A stretch of 64,000 nucleotides of DNA from Qipengyuania sp. S6317L1 (GCF_023015615.1 NZ_JALKAJ010000005.1:620001-684000); one strand, 5' to 3'; counted from the first letter of the stretch, positions 8,712-18,445 are shown. Notes: generated from the sequence alone by a model not told the origin. A program made the numbers and translations.

Positions 8712-8776
8712 CTGTCCCGCGTCCCGCCTCCAGGGATGACCAGAACGCATCAGCGAGCGCGCAAATAGCGGGACAG
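8712..8776. promoter_or_regulatory. Long-range inverted repeat in the rplY leader
   Basis: CTGTCCCGC (8712-8720) and GCGGGACAG (8768-8776) are perfect 9-base complements 47 bases apart, within the 139-base gap upstream of rplY. In a transcript they could close a large structured leader. Ribosomal-protein leaders often carry such structures, but no known L25 leader motif is recognised. Confidence 0.3.
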
Positions 8777-8816
8777 GGGGAAAAGGCAAGCGAATTGTGG
8801 GGAGGGGGCCGCCGAT

Positions 8817-9770
8817 CTATTGCACCCGCGTGACGGTGAACCCGCGCTGCTTCAACTGTTCTGCAAGACCATCCGGCCCGACGAGATGCGCAGCACCAAC
8901 CGCAACCAGCGGCTTTGGCCCATCGTCAAGAATTGGCTCTAACTGCTTGAGCCAGTCACGATTGCGATCGTCGAGCAGGGCTTCGCGTATCTGCGGATCG
9001 GCCATGATCCCTTCGCTGGTGGCAGCCTCAAGCGTCTGGACATCGCCCGCGATCCAGGCCCGCACAAGCTTGTCACGATTATCGGTTGAAGATGCCCAGT
9101 CTTCGACGGTCCCTTCCAACAGTGCGCGTTGATCCTGTGAAGCCAGTTGGTCGAAAATGCCCAATTGCTCTCTTGCGGTTTCAAACCCTGAAATCTTGCG
9201 CCCCTTGAACCCTGTTATCAGGGCGCGATCGACGCCGTACCTTGGGTCACCGGGTGCATCGAGCCGGGCGAGCATGATCGCGGCCGCCCAATCTTCCGAG
9301 GAGCGAAGAATTGCGCGTGACGTGCCAAGCTCATCAATCATCGCGTCCAAATCCTCGCGAAATTGCGGCGCCACGCGTTCGATAAGAGGAGGGAGGCCGG
9401 GACTTTGCGATAGCTCGAGAAAAACCTCGGCCACCTCATCATTTTGCCCAAGGCTTGCAACTTCAACGATAAGCAGGTCAGCCTCGGCCATGACCTCTTC
9501 AACTGCGGGAGTGCGCCAGGCAACATCTGCAGGCAGGGCGTGGATAGTGCCGAACAGCCATCCCTCAACCTCTCCTTGCGCGTTTGCAACTTCGTAAAGC
9601 AGCGGATTGGCAGCAGGGTAGGGGGCGGTTTCATTCGTTTGGGTTTCACTATCGCAAGCACCCAGGCCAAGCATCAGCAAAGCCGCAAGCCCAAAAGCAA
9701 CCGCTCTCACCAGCCAGTCGTATCCGCGGTTAAATGCGGCGTAAGAGAAGCTGGCGGCGTGGGCTGACAC
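8817..9770 (-). CDS. TraB/GumN family protein, predicted lipoprotein
   Basis: TraB/GumN proteins share the fold of the TIKI metalloproteases, but the bacterial role is largely unknown. This 317-residue member has WLFGTIHALP, with the GTxH motif, the acidic LLIVEV strand and the C-terminal VAVGAAHLVGPDGL motif. The N-terminal helix ends in LGLGAC, a lipobox, so the protein is probably membrane anchored and faces the periplasm. The start is a GTG at 9770 that shares its base with the TAG stop of the preceding paralogue (TAGTG), which indicates coupled translation. Confidence 0.87.
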   Translation of the reverse strand: MSAHAASFSYAAFNRGYDWLVRAVAFGLAALLMLGLGACDSETQTNETAPYPAANPLLYEVANAQGEVEGWLFGTIHALPADVAWRTPAVEEVMAEADLLIVEVASLGQNDEVAEVFLELSQSPGLPPLIERVAPQFREDLDAMIDELGTSRAILRSSEDWAAAIMLARLDAPGDPRYGVDRALITGFKGRKISGFETAREQLGIFDQLASQDQRALLEGTVEDWASSTDNRDKLVRAWIAGDVQTLEAATSEGIMADPQIREALLDDRNRDWLKQLEPILDDGPKPLVAVGAAHLVGPDGLAEQLKQRGFTVTRVQ

Positions 9771-10687
9771 TATTGAACCCGTTCGCTTTGTATGCCGCGT
9801 TCCACAAGATAGTCCTGCACGCTTTGTTTGCCTGCCAGATGCCCTGCGCCCACCGCCATGAAGACCGTACCGGGCGTGCTCTCCAACCGATCTTCAATCC
9901 ATTCAGCCCAATTTTCATTGCGCGAATAAAGCAGTGTGTCAGCGAGGACGGGATCGGTCAGATCGTCATTCATCAAGACCGCAAGCCCATCCGCATCACC
10001 TTCGGCCCAGCGTTCAACCATGCCATCAAGCGTCGCCTTCACCTCGGGCATGGCCTCGACCGCCTCCATCATGAAAGTCACCTGCTTTTCCATCGGCATG
10101 GAATCGAACATGTCGAGTTGGAATTCGATCGTCTCCAACGCAGCCAGCGATTGCTCGCCCGCCTTGGACAAGATCACCTTTTCGACGCCCGAGGCCGGGT
10201 CATAACCCTGTTGCATGAGCGGCAGAAAGGTAAGGGTAAGGGTGGTCAGCCAAGGTTCCAGAGGATCGAATGAATTCGCAGGAACGCCCAGTCTGGCAAG
10301 CGCGCTTTCATAAGCTGCCCTTTGCTCATCGTTGAGAAGCGAGCGGAGCGTGGTTCCGTTTGTGAAGACGCCCTTTTGCTGGGCGATCATTTGCTGTTTT
10401 GCCTCGGTCGCCGGGTCCATCGCGATTTCGGTTACAATGGTGTCCGATGCGCTCAACGCCTGGTCTATTTCGGCATCATACCAGACAAGATCGGACGGCA
10501 GCACGTGCACTGTGCCAAACAGGTAGATCGTCGTATCTGCGTCGGATACCTTCCAAAGCGCAGGGCCTTCGGGACCGCTTGGAAGTTCTTCCACCGTATC
10601 CAAAAGGTGATCATCAGCAAGCACCGGCGATGCAGACAAAAGCGCAGTAGCAGAGACGCAAGCCGCGAACACAGATTTGATTTTCAT
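9770..10687 (-). CDS. TraB/GumN family protein, secreted paralogue
   Basis: This 305-residue protein is a second TraB/GumN domain, directly upstream of the lipoprotein version. [26 protein letters not shown] is a clear cleavable signal peptide and fixes the start at 10687; a longer frame upstream has no signal. The motifs are [10 protein letters not shown] near 50-59, the acidic IVTEIAMDP, and [16 protein letters not shown] near the C-terminus. The pair therefore probably works in the periplasm, one soluble and one anchored. Heteromer formation or a duplicated peptidase function is inference only. Confidence 0.88.
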   Translation of the reverse strand: MKIKSVFAACVSATALLSASPVLADDHLLDTVEELPSGPEGPALWKVSDADTTIYLFGTVHVLPSDLVWYDAEIDQALSASDTIVTEIAMDPATEAKQQMIAQQKGVFTNGTTLRSLLNDEQRAAYESALARLGVPANSFDPLEPWLTTLTLTFLPLMQQGYDPASGVEKVILSKAGEQSLAALETIEFQLDMFDSMPMEKQVTFMMEAVEAMPEVKATLDGMVERWAEGDADGLAVLMNDDLTDPVLADTLLYSRNENWAEWIEDRLESTPGTVFMAVGAGHLAGKQSVQDYLVERGIQSERVQ

Positions 10688-10823
10688 ACAGGCATCCTTC
10701 GATCTTGCGGTCTTAAATGGCTCAGGAATGATGACAAGAGTGTGAACGCCCACCACTGTTTTCCAGGGGCAATTATGCCTGTCCTTTCTGTGAGCAGTGG
10801 GCCATTTCGCCGCAGCGCAGCAT

Positions 10824-10847
10824 TGACGCATAGGGGGCCTTGCGTCA
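10824..10847 (+). promoter_or_regulatory. Hairpin presenting the glyQ ribosome-binding site in its loop
   Basis: TGACGCA (10824-10830) and TGCGTCA (10841-10847) are perfect complements. The 10-base loop TAGGGGGCCT contains the best Shine-Dalgarno candidate for glyQ. The last A of the right arm is the A of the ATG at 10847. The geometry suggests structured control of glyQ initiation, or a start at the later ATG (10862). Confidence 0.45.
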
Positions 10848-11815
10848 TGGGCCTTTGCTCTATGGAACAAGAGCTTTCGAACCCAGCGATTCCGACCCGC
10901 GATCCGGCCAAGAGCTTCCAGGACATGATCCTGACGCTCCACGATTTCTGGGCCGCGAATGGATGCGTGATCCTGCAACCGTATGACATGCGGATGGGAG
11001 CAGGGACCTTTCACACAGCAACTACCTTGAGAGCGCTCGGGCCGGAACCCTGGAATGCCGCCTTCGTGCAACCGTGCCGCCGCCCGACCGATGGGCGCTA
11101 TGGCGAGAACCCGAACCGGCTTCAGCATTATTATCAGTATCAGGTGATCCTGAAACCTTCGCCATCAGACATTCAGGACCTCTATCTGGAAAGCCTTCGC
11201 GCAATTGGCATCGACCCGTTGGCGCATGACATCCGTTTTGTCGAAGACGATTGGGAAAGCCCGACTCTGGGCGCGTGGGGGCTGGGCTGGGAGGTCTGGT
11301 GCGACGGGATGGAAGTCACCCAGTTCACCTATTTTCAGCAGATGGGCGGCTTTGACTGCAAACCTGTCGCAGGCGAGCTTACCTACGGGCTCGAACGCCT
11401 GGCCATGTATATCCAAGGCGTTGATAATGTGTATGATCTTGCCTTCAATTCACATGGCGTAAGCTATGGCGACGTGTTCCTTGAGAACGAACGCCAGATG
11501 TCCAAGTGGAACTTTGAAGTTGCCGAAACAGGCGCTTTGTTCGACCTTTTCGCCAAGGCGGAGGCGGAGTGCAAAAACGCCCTCGCCAATGACGTGCCCA
11601 TCGCAGCCTACGAACAGGCGGTAGAGGCAAGCCACCTGTTCAACCTTCTTCAGGCGCGCGGCGTGATCAGCGTGCAGGAGCGCGCTTCCTATATGGGCCG
11701 CGTGCGCGACCTCGCTCGCTCATCGTGTGAGAAATACGCGGAGAAGATGGCGCCCGAATGGGCCGAGAAATACCCGGAATGGAGCCTTCAAGGTCAGGGG
11801 GCGTCTAATGGCTGA
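10847..11815 (+). CDS. glyQ: Glycyl-tRNA synthetase alpha subunit
   Basis: GlyQ is the catalytic subunit of the alpha2beta2 glycyl-tRNA synthetase, a class II enzyme charging tRNA-Gly. The protein has [67 protein letters not shown] and the motif 3 region [15 protein letters not shown], at typical length (about 317-322 residues). ATG 10847 has an AGGGGG ribosome site nine bases upstream; ATG 10862 ([11 protein letters not shown]) is an alternative without one. The last eight bases overlap glyS. A divergent TraB gene lies upstream across a spacer of about 160 bases. Confidence 0.96.
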   Translation: MGLCSMEQELSNPAIPTRDPAKSFQDMILTLHDFWAANGCVILQPYDMRMGAGTFHTATTLRALGPEPWNAAFVQPCRRPTDGRYGENPNRLQHYYQYQVILKPSPSDIQDLYLESLRAIGIDPLAHDIRFVEDDWESPTLGAWGLGWEVWCDGMEVTQFTYFQQMGGFDCKPVAGELTYGLERLAMYIQGVDNVYDLAFNSHGVSYGDVFLENERQMSKWNFEVAETGALFDLFAKAEAECKNALANDVPIAAYEQAVEASHLFNLLQARGVISVQERASYMGRVRDLARSSCEKYAEKMAPEWAEKYPEWSLQGQGASNG

Positions 11816-13871
11816 TTTCCTCCTCGAACTTCTCACCGAAGAGATCCCTGCGCGTATGCAAAAGGGCGCGCGCGGCGAGCTTGAGAAGCTGTTTGCGCGC
11901 GAGCTGTCCGCAAGCGGCATTGAAGCGGGCAATGTGACCGTATGGTCGACGCCGCGCCGTTTGACGCTTATCGCACGAGGCCTTCCCACAGAGACACAGG
12001 CTGTGCGCGAAGAGGCCAAGGGGCCTCCCGTGGGCGCTCCCGATCAGGCAGTCGATGGCTTCTGCCGCAAGAACGGCGTCACCCGCGAACAGTTGGAAGA
12101 GCGCGATGTCAAAGGCCGCGCGACCTATTTTGCTGTCATCGAAAAGCCGGGGCAGCAGGTCAGCGATCTGCTCGCCGCTGCCATCCCTGCGATCATTCGC
12201 GATTTCAGCTGGCCAAAGTCCATGCGTTGGGGCGAGGCATCAATCAGCAGCGAAAGCACGCGCTGGGTCCGCCCCTTGTCGGGCATCGTCGCGCTGCTTG
12301 GTGGTGAAGTGGTGCCGGTCGTCATGGACGGCATTTCCAGCGGGCGCGAGACGATGGGCCACCGCTTCCATTCGACGGGGTCGATCTCCATCGACGGCGC
12401 GGACGATTATGCCGAGAAACTGCGCAGCGCCCATGTGATCGTCGATCACGAAGAGCGCGCTGCGATCATTCGTGATGGGGCGAAGAAGGCGGCTGAAGAC
12501 GCAGGGCTCGTTCTGGTCGAGGACGAAGGGCTGGTGATCGAGAATGCTGGCCTCACCGAATGGCCCGTGCCGCTGCTCGGGCGCTTTGATGAAGAGTTCC
12601 TCGATGTGCCGCCGGAAGTCATCCAACTCACCGCGCGGGTGAACCAGAAGTATTTCGTGTGCGAGGAAGCGGCGAACGACGGCGTGAACCGCCTCGCCAA
12701 CGCCTTTGTCTGCACCGCCAATATCGACGCAAATGACCCGGCAGTGGTGGTCGATGGCAATCGCAAGGTTCTGGCCGCGCGGCTCGCCGATGCGCGCTTT
12801 TTCTGGGAGCTTGATCAGAAGAAGACTTTGGCCGAGCACGCCAAGGGTCTTGAGCGGATCACCTTCCACGAGAAATTGGGAACGGTTGCTAACAAGGTCG
12901 ACCGTGTGGCGAAGCTTGCCGAATGGCTCGCGACCGAAGGCATCGTTCCAGACAGCGACCTGAACGCCGCGCGCCAAGCAGCAGAGCTTTGCAAGGCCGA
13001 TTTGGTCACCGAAATGGTCGGCGAATTCCCCGAACTTCAAGGCCTGATGGGTGGCTATTACGCGGAGAAAGAGGGCCTTTCGCCCGAAATCGCTCACGCT
13101 ATCCGCGATCACTACAAGCCTGTTGGGCAATCCGACGAAGTGCCGACCGCGCCGACAACGGTTGCGGTCAGTCTGGCAGACAAGCTCGACAACCTTTTAA
13201 GCTTCTTCAAGATCGACATTCTGCCGACCGGCTCGAAAGACCCATTTGCGCTTCGACGTGCAGCGCTAGGCTATATTCGCTTGATTCAGGCAAACGACCT
13301 TAAGCTGTCGCTTGAGCAGGTGGTTCACGCTTGGGATAGCAAACCCGATGCGGCGTTGGCTGAGAAACTCGCTGTGTTCCTGCTGGACCGTCTCGCGGTG
13401 CAATTGCGCGATGAGGGCGTACGCCATGACTACATTCTTGCCTCCCGTGATTGGGCGGGATCAGTCGACACACGTATCGACCGCGTCGAGGCACGTGCGC
13501 GCGCTCTTTCAGGGTTCCTAGCAACCGACAACGGCGCAAACCTGCTCGCTGGCTACAAGCGCGCGGCCAACATCCTCAAGAAAGAGGAATGGGAAGAGGG
13601 CGCAACCAACCCCGCTCCCGAACCCGCCGAAGCCGCGCTTATCGCAGCCCTCGACGAAGCCGAGCCGAAAGCCGCCGCTGCGGTTGAGGCCGAAGACTTC
13701 GCCGCCGCAATGGAAGCGCTGTCTTCCCTTCGCGGCGCGGTCGATCGCTTCTTTGAAGATGTGATTGTCAACGCAGAAGATAAGAATGTGCGCGCGAGCC
13801 GACTTTCCCTGCTAGCGCGTCTTCGCGATGCCGTTCACAAGGTCGCTGATTTCTCAAGGATTGAAGGTTGA
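11808..13871 (+). CDS. glyS: Glycyl-tRNA synthetase beta subunit
   Basis: GlyS is the beta subunit that binds tRNA-Gly and completes the tetrameric synthetase. The 687-residue protein starts [18 protein letters not shown], the standard family start. It contains [43 protein letters not shown] (HD-like region) and a C-terminal DALR anticodon-binding domain ending [24 protein letters not shown]. The ATG at 11808 lies inside the end of glyQ, so the subunits are coupled. A charged Ala/Glu/Pro-rich segment lies near residues 600-630. Confidence 0.97.
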   Translation: MADFLLELLTEEIPARMQKGARGELEKLFARELSASGIEAGNVTVWSTPRRLTLIARGLPTETQAVREEAKGPPVGAPDQAVDGFCRKNGVTREQLEERDVKGRATYFAVIEKPGQQVSDLLAAAIPAIIRDFSWPKSMRWGEASISSESTRWVRPLSGIVALLGGEVVPVVMDGISSGRETMGHRFHSTGSISIDGADDYAEKLRSAHVIVDHEERAAIIRDGAKKAAEDAGLVLVEDEGLVIENAGLTEWPVPLLGRFDEEFLDVPPEVIQLTARVNQKYFVCEEAANDGVNRLANAFVCTANIDANDPAVVVDGNRKVLAARLADARFFWELDQKKTLAEHAKGLERITFHEKLGTVANKVDRVAKLAEWLATEGIVPDSDLNAARQAAELCKADLVTEMVGEFPELQGLMGGYYAEKEGLSPEIAHAIRDHYKPVGQSDEVPTAPTTVAVSLADKLDNLLSFFKIDILPTGSKDPFALRRAALGYIRLIQANDLKLSLEQVVHAWDSKPDAALAEKLAVFLLDRLAVQLRDEGVRHDYILASRDWAGSVDTRIDRVEARARALSGFLATDNGANLLAGYKRAANILKKEEWEEGATNPAPEPAEAALIAALDEAEPKAAAAVEAEDFAAAMEALSSLRGAVDRFFEDVIVNAEDKNVRASRLSLLARLRDAVHKVADFSRIEG

Positions 13872-16534
13872 TGGTCCAGACAGTCTACCCCTTTGGCGGC
13901 GATGCCGCCCACTCCGATCCCCGCCAAGCGGACAAGACAATCACCGGGGGCAAGGGTGCAAACCTTGCCGAAATGGCGAGCATCGGACTGCCGGTGCCTC
14001 CCGGTTTTACCATCACCACCGAAGAGTGCGTCTCCTATCTCCAGCACGGCGCTGAATTTTCCGATTCCCTGCGCGAAGCGGTCTCGGAGGCAGTCGGGCA
14101 CATCGAAAAATCTGTCGGCAAGACGTTCGGCGATGCAAGCGATCCGATGCTTGTATCGGTGCGCTCAGGCGCGCGCGTTTCAATGCCGGGAATGATGGAC
14201 ACTGTTCTCAACCTTGGCCTCAATGATGAAACAGTCGAAGGGCTGGCCAAGACAAGCGGCGATGAACGGTTCGCCTGGGACAGTTACCGTCGTTTTATCC
14301 AGATGTACTCGGATGTGGTGCTTGGAATTGACCATGGCCTGTTCGAGGAAGCTCTCGAAATCTGTAAGGAAGACAATGGCTTCTACGCTGATACGGAGCT
14401 TTCGGCCGATGATTGGAAGACGCTTGTAGGAGAGTTCAAGGGCATCGTTTCAAGCGAATTGAACGAACCCTTCCCGCAAGACGTGTTTCATCAACTTTGG
14501 GGCGCGATCAGAGCCGTTTTCGACAGCTGGGACAGCGACCGCGCCAAGGTCTATCGTCGACTGAATGACATTCCGGGCGACTGGGGTACGGCGGTCAATG
14601 TGCAGGCGATGGTGTTCGGCAATATGGGCGACACATCGGCCACTGGCGTTGCCTTTACCCGCGACCCGGCCACCGGCGAGCGCGCCTATTACGGTGAGTA
14701 TCTGATCAACGCGCAAGGCGAAGACGTGGTGGCCGGTATCCGCACCCCGCAATATCTCACCAAAGCCGCACGCGAGGCCGCTGGCGCAAAGCCGCTCTCG
14801 ATGGAAGAAGCGATGCCCGAGGCTTATACCGAGCTGGCGCATGTCTTCGACCTTCTCGAAGCGCACTATAAGGATATGCAGGACATCGAGTTCACCGTCG
14901 AGCGCGGGAAACTCTGGATGCTGCAAACCCGCTCGGGCAAGCGCACCGCGAAAGCTGCGCTCAAAATGGCGGTCGATATGGAAGGCGAGGGGCTGATCAC
15001 CCGCGAAGAGGCGGTGCGCCGCGTCGACCCGATGGCGCTCGACCAATTGCTTCACCCGACGCTCGACCCTGATGCAGAACGCAATATCCTTGGCGCAGGG
15101 CTGCCGGCATCGCCGGGCGCGGCTGCGGGTAAGATTGTGCTCGACGCCGATACGGCCGAGCAGTGGGTCGAGCGCGGTGACAAGGTCATTCTTGTTCGCG
15201 TCGAAACCTCGCCAGAAGACATCCACGGCATGCACGCTGCACAAGGCATCCTGACTGCACGCGGCGGGATGACCAGCCACGCAGCCGTCGTTGCACGCGG
15301 CATGGGCCGCCCCTGTGTGTCAGGTGCGAGCGCGGTGTCGATCAATCTTTCCTCACGCACTCTCAAAATCGGACGTCAGGACCTCAAGGAAGGTGACGAG
15401 ATCACCCTTGATGGCGCCAATGGTCAAATTATGCTCGGCATTGTCCCGACAGTTGAGCCTGAGCTCGCCGGTGATTTCGGCACCTTGATGGTCTGGGCAG
15501 ACGCACTTCGTCGCATGAAAGTGCGCACCAATGCCGAAACGCCTGCGGACTGTAAGATGGCACGCCAATTCGGCGCGGAGGGCATCGGTCTTTGCCGCAC
15601 AGAGCACATGTTCTTCGATGCAAGCCGCATCAAGGCTGTTCGCCAGATGATCCTCGCCGAAGAGGACGCAGGACGCCGCGCGGCTTTGGACATTCTTCTG
15701 CCGGAACAACGCGCCGACTTTACGGCTATTTTCGAAGTGATGGCGGGGCTTCCCTGTACGATCCGTCTTCTTGATCCGCCTTTGCACGAGTTTCTTCCCA
15801 CGCAGGATGCTGAGTTCGAAGAGCTGGCCGATGTGACGGGACTGGGCGTTGACCACTTGAAGCGGCGTGCGGATGAATTGCACGAATTCAACCCGATGCT
15901 GGGTCACCGGGGTTGCCGTTTGGGGATCACATTCCCTGAAATCTACGAGATGCAGGCGCGCGCTATTTTCGAGGCCGTGTGCGATGTGAAAGCGTCCTCT
16001 GGCGAAGCTCCGTTGCCCGAGATCATGATCCCTCTTGTGGCAACACAAAAAGAGCTCGCTATTCTTAAGGCTCTTGTCGACCGCGTGGCTGAAGAAGTGT
16101 TCACCGAAAAGGGGACAAGGCTCGATTACCTCGTCGGAACCATGATCGAACTGCCGCGCGCGGCGCTCATGGCGGATAAGATTGCCGAAGAAGGCGAGTT
16201 TTTCAGCTTTGGCACAAACGATCTTACGCAAACCACCCTCGGGGTGAGCCGCGATGACTCGGCCAAGTTCCTTGCCCCCTATGTCGAGAAAGGCATCTTC
16301 GCGCGCGATCCGTTTGTCAGCCTTGATGTCGAAGGCGTTGGCCAGCTGGTCGAACTTGCCGCCGAGCGGGGCAGGGCGACGCGCCCTGACATCAAGCTTG
16401 GCATTTGCGGCGAACATGGCGGAGACCCGGCCTCGATCGCTTTCTGCGAGAAAGTCGGCCTCGATTATGTGAGCGCCTCGCCTTACCGTGTGCCGATTGC
16501 CCGGCTCGCGGCGGCTCAGGCGGCTCTCAAATAG
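13871..16534 (+). CDS. ppdK: Pyruvate, phosphate dikinase
   Basis: PPDK interconverts pyruvate, ATP and phosphate with phosphoenolpyruvate, AMP and diphosphate, either supplying PEP for gluconeogenesis or running glycolytically. The 887-residue length is normal. The nucleotide-binding domain begins GGKGANLAEMASIGLPVPPGFTI. The swivelling phosphohistidine loop is GGMTSHAAVVARGMGRPCVSG. The PEP/pyruvate barrel shows CRTEHMFF and GICGEHGGDP. ATG 13871 shares its A with the glyS stop (TGATG). Linkage with glyQS looks like a lineage arrangement rather than a pathway. Confidence 0.97.
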   Translation: MVQTVYPFGGDAAHSDPRQADKTITGGKGANLAEMASIGLPVPPGFTITTEECVSYLQHGAEFSDSLREAVSEAVGHIEKSVGKTFGDASDPMLVSVRSGARVSMPGMMDTVLNLGLNDETVEGLAKTSGDERFAWDSYRRFIQMYSDVVLGIDHGLFEEALEICKEDNGFYADTELSADDWKTLVGEFKGIVSSELNEPFPQDVFHQLWGAIRAVFDSWDSDRAKVYRRLNDIPGDWGTAVNVQAMVFGNMGDTSATGVAFTRDPATGERAYYGEYLINAQGEDVVAGIRTPQYLTKAAREAAGAKPLSMEEAMPEAYTELAHVFDLLEAHYKDMQDIEFTVERGKLWMLQTRSGKRTAKAALKMAVDMEGEGLITREEAVRRVDPMALDQLLHPTLDPDAERNILGAGLPASPGAAAGKIVLDADTAEQWVERGDKVILVRVETSPEDIHGMHAAQGILTARGGMTSHAAVVARGMGRPCVSGASAVSINLSSRTLKIGRQDLKEGDEITLDGANGQIMLGIVPTVEPELAGDFGTLMVWADALRRMKVRTNAETPADCKMARQFGAEGIGLCRTEHMFFDASRIKAVRQMILAEEDAGRRAALDILLPEQRADFTAIFEVMAGLPCTIRLLDPPLHEFLPTQDAEFEELADVTGLGVDHLKRRADELHEFNPMLGHRGCRLGITFPEIYEMQARAIFEAVCDVKASSGEAPLPEIMIPLVATQKELAILKALVDRVAEEVFTEKGTRLDYLVGTMIELPRAALMADKIAEEGEFFSFGTNDLTQTTLGVSRDDSAKFLAPYVEKGIFARDPFVSLDVEGVGQLVELAAERGRATRPDIKLGICGEHGGDPASIAFCEKVGLDYVSASPYRVPIARLAAAQAALK

Positions 16535-16537
16535 GTC

Positions 16538-17269
16538 CTAGCGCCAACCGGTCAGAACGAGAATTTCAAAGGTCTCGGTCACCTTGCCATCGTCATCGCG
16601 CATAGTGTCGAAGACGTCTTCGGCGCGGGCAAGCCATTCCCGCGATAGTGGCGGAACAGGGCTGGTAAGCGAGCGCGTGAGGCCGTGGTCGCGAAGGTCA
16701 CTGATAAGTTGACCAAACGACGAGAAGCGCACCTTGAGCGGGTAGCTGTCGACCACCTGCCGGGAAAACCCTGCGCGTTCGAGAAGCGCGGTGCCAGCGC
16801 GATTATCAACCAGCGGGTGCATTCGCGCAGCAGGACGCTCGCCATCAGCCTCAAGAGCAATCTGACGCAACGCAGGAAGCGAACCTGCGCCGGGTAAGCC
16901 CGCCATGAAAAGGCCGCCTTCGCGTACAGAGTTGCGCGCATGGATAAGCGCGCCGGGCAAATCATTTACAACGCCAAGCCCGAGGATGTGAGCGATAAGA
17001 TCGTACGCCTCGAACTGGCCGGGCACTTCTTCGTCAAAAGATCCCAATAGTGCTTGCTTGCCAGGCGGTAACATCCCGCCGACATCACCGATCACGAGCG
17101 GACTTTCCGCTTCGAAGCGCATGAAATCGAGCCTGTCGGCCATGTCCTCTGCAATCGAAACGCTAAGATAGGATGCGGCACCCTCGCGGGCTTGCCTGAC
17201 TCTTGCGCGCGCCCATTTTGCAGCGGCAGCTTGGCGGTCGAATATCTGAGGGACTTGCGTGGAGGCCAT
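16538..17269 (-). CDS. SAM-dependent methyltransferase-like protein (BioC/NDUFAF5-like)
   Basis: This 243-residue protein starts MASTQVPQIFDRQAAAAKWARA, the opening of the BioC/NDUFAF5-like group. The SAM loop is recognisable but divergent (LVIGDVGGMLPPG near 58-70). Later motifs are YDLIAHILGLGVVNDLPGAL and REGGLFMAGLPGAGSL, equivalent to the post-motif regions of class I methyltransferases. NDUFAF5 relatives modify a complex I subunit arginine, but the substrate here cannot be decided from sequence. It is convergent with ppdK (3-base gap) and divergent from the comF-like gene. Confidence 0.82.
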   Translation of the reverse strand: MASTQVPQIFDRQAAAAKWARARVRQAREGAASYLSVSIAEDMADRLDFMRFEAESPLVIGDVGGMLPPGKQALLGSFDEEVPGQFEAYDLIAHILGLGVVNDLPGALIHARNSVREGGLFMAGLPGAGSLPALRQIALEADGERPAARMHPLVDNRAGTALLERAGFSRQVVDSYPLKVRFSSFGQLISDLRDHGLTRSLTSPVPPLSREWLARAEDVFDTMRDDDGKVTETFEILVLTGWR

Positions 17270-17327
17270 GGCGCTTCACTTGGCGTGCTTGCGTGGGATG
17301 TGCAAGTGCGGCAAACTCGCGCACGCA

Positions 17328-18038
17328 ATGGCATCGCGTGGCTCCTTTGGGAAAGAGATTATCGAAGGGCTGAAGCCTGCGTTCAATCTCGTCTATCCTC
17401 CCCGTTGTGCATCGTGCGGCTGCTCTATCGCAGAACATGGCGCCTTGTGTTCGGATTGTTGGGGAGAGCTTGAATTTCCCGGCACCGTTGAAAAGTCTGA
17501 TGCGAGCACCGGCGAGCGCCACGCAGGGATCATCGCAGCAACGCTTTATAATGATATGTCGCGCTCGCTGTTGCTCAAGTTCAAGCATGGCGGAAAGCTT
17601 TCGCTTGCACCGATCCTTGGCCGAATGATCGCTTCGCGCATTCATGATGAGGAGGATGAGCTGCCGCTCATTATTCCGGTGCCACTCCACCGGACAAGAA
17701 TATGGCAACGGGGTTTCAACCAGTCTGCGATGTTGGCGCGCGAAGTAGTCAAGGCGGGAAGGGGCGAACTTCTCGTCGATGGACTTGTCCGCATCAAACG
17801 CACACGAAGCCTTGGCGACCTGCCTTCGGCCACCCGCCATGAAATCCTGATGGGGGCCATCGCTGTGCGCAAAGGTGCACATGATGTGGTGAAAGAACGA
17901 TCGGTCATTCTGATTGATGACGTGCTAACTAGCGGCGCGACCAGCACCGCGTGTGTCGATGCCTTGCTGTATGCTGGAGCTGACAATGTGAGGATCGCTT
18001 GCTTCGCGCGGGCAGCGCGCGCGTCGACGCGAATTTGA
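17328..18038 (+). CDS. comF: ComF family phosphoribosyltransferase-like protein
   Basis: ComF-type proteins pair an N-terminal Cys4 zinc finger with a phosphoribosyltransferase fold and take part in DNA uptake or amidophosphoribosyl chemistry in some bacteria. Here CASCGC and CSDCW form the zinc finger (about 31-53). IIPVPLHRTRIWQRGFNQS and the PRPP loop VILIDDVLTSGATSTACVDAL mark the transferase domain. Upstream in-frame starts exist (GTG 17259, ATG 17268, ATG 17298) but would overlap the divergent methyltransferase. ATG 17328 gives 236 residues, close to the usual length. The exact start is uncertain. Confidence 0.87.
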   Translation: MASRGSFGKEIIEGLKPAFNLVYPPRCASCGCSIAEHGALCSDCWGELEFPGTVEKSDASTGERHAGIIAATLYNDMSRSLLLKFKHGGKLSLAPILGRMIASRIHDEEDELPLIIPVPLHRTRIWQRGFNQSAMLAREVVKAGRGELLVDGLVRIKRTRSLGDLPSATRHEILMGAIAVRKGAHDVVKERSVILIDDVLTSGATSTACVDALLYAGADNVRIACFARAARASTRI

Positions 18039-18066
18039 AGTGCATATTAACGGCTGAAACCGAAAC

Positions 18067-18338
18067 GCCCGAGGCCGCAAAGCCCCGGGCGCCACGTGAC
18101 GAAACGGTTTAGATCCGCTCTAAAGAGCTCAGATAGCGACCCCCTAACTTCGCTATCAGGACCATATCCCTTATTCGTTCAATCGGTCATCCAACACCCC
18201 GCTGTTGGTCCTGACCGACACCCCCTGAACCCGGCGTTTGACAACACCGATTGTTAGGTGGAAGGGCACCGCTAAGCGCCCTGTGACACAAGTTGTCCCA
18301 TTTGCCTTACCGAACGGAAAGGCGATTCATGTATTTTT
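18067..18338 (+). ncRNA. Candidate structured noncoding RNA with C-rich hairpin loops
   Basis: The 404 bases between comF and hisI contain no supported gene but a run of strong hairpins. GCCCGAGGC/GCCCCGGGC is at 18067-18090. GATAGCGA/TCGCTATC is at 18132-18157 with loop CCCCCTAACT. A two-part stem, CGGTCA plus CCAACA pairing with TGTTGG plus TGACCG, spans 18184-18217 with loop CCCCGC. AGGG..CGC/GCGCCCT is at 18263-18282. GCCTTACCG/CGGAAAGGC is at 18304-18323, followed about ten bases later by TTTTT. C-rich loops on stable stems resemble bacterial small RNAs that pair with G-rich ribosome sites. No promoter is obvious, and it could instead be the hisI leader. Confidence 0.35.
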
Positions 18339-18429
18339 GCGTATTTTGCTGCGGGGATGTTGTAGCTTTGCAACAATCTGTCGCTTAGGATGAACCATTG
18401 ACCGTCCAGCGGCCCGCATTGTTACGTTT

Positions 18430-18445
18430 AAGGAGACATTTCTTG
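18430..18445 (+). promoter_or_regulatory. Ribosome-binding site that fixes a TTG start for hisI
   Basis: AAGGAG (18430-18435) stands seven bases before TTG at 18443-18445. No better start/ribosome-site pair exists in this frame; an upstream start at 18398 has no Shine-Dalgarno sequence and would add an unrelated Arg-rich extension. Confidence 0.65.

Noticed and set aside
10322..10846. Long in-frame 5' extension of glyQ
   Set aside because: It is antisense to the TraB/GumN gene, and family members start near MEQELSNP.
15353..16417. A 354-codon open frame antisense to ppdK
   Set aside because: Shadow of a highly conserved gene; no ribosome site or recognisable domain.
18067..18090. GCCCGAGGC/GCCCCGGGC hairpin considered as the comF terminator
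   Set aside because: It is 28 bases past the stop, but is followed by GC-rich sequence without T residues, so it was kept only as part of the structured spacer.
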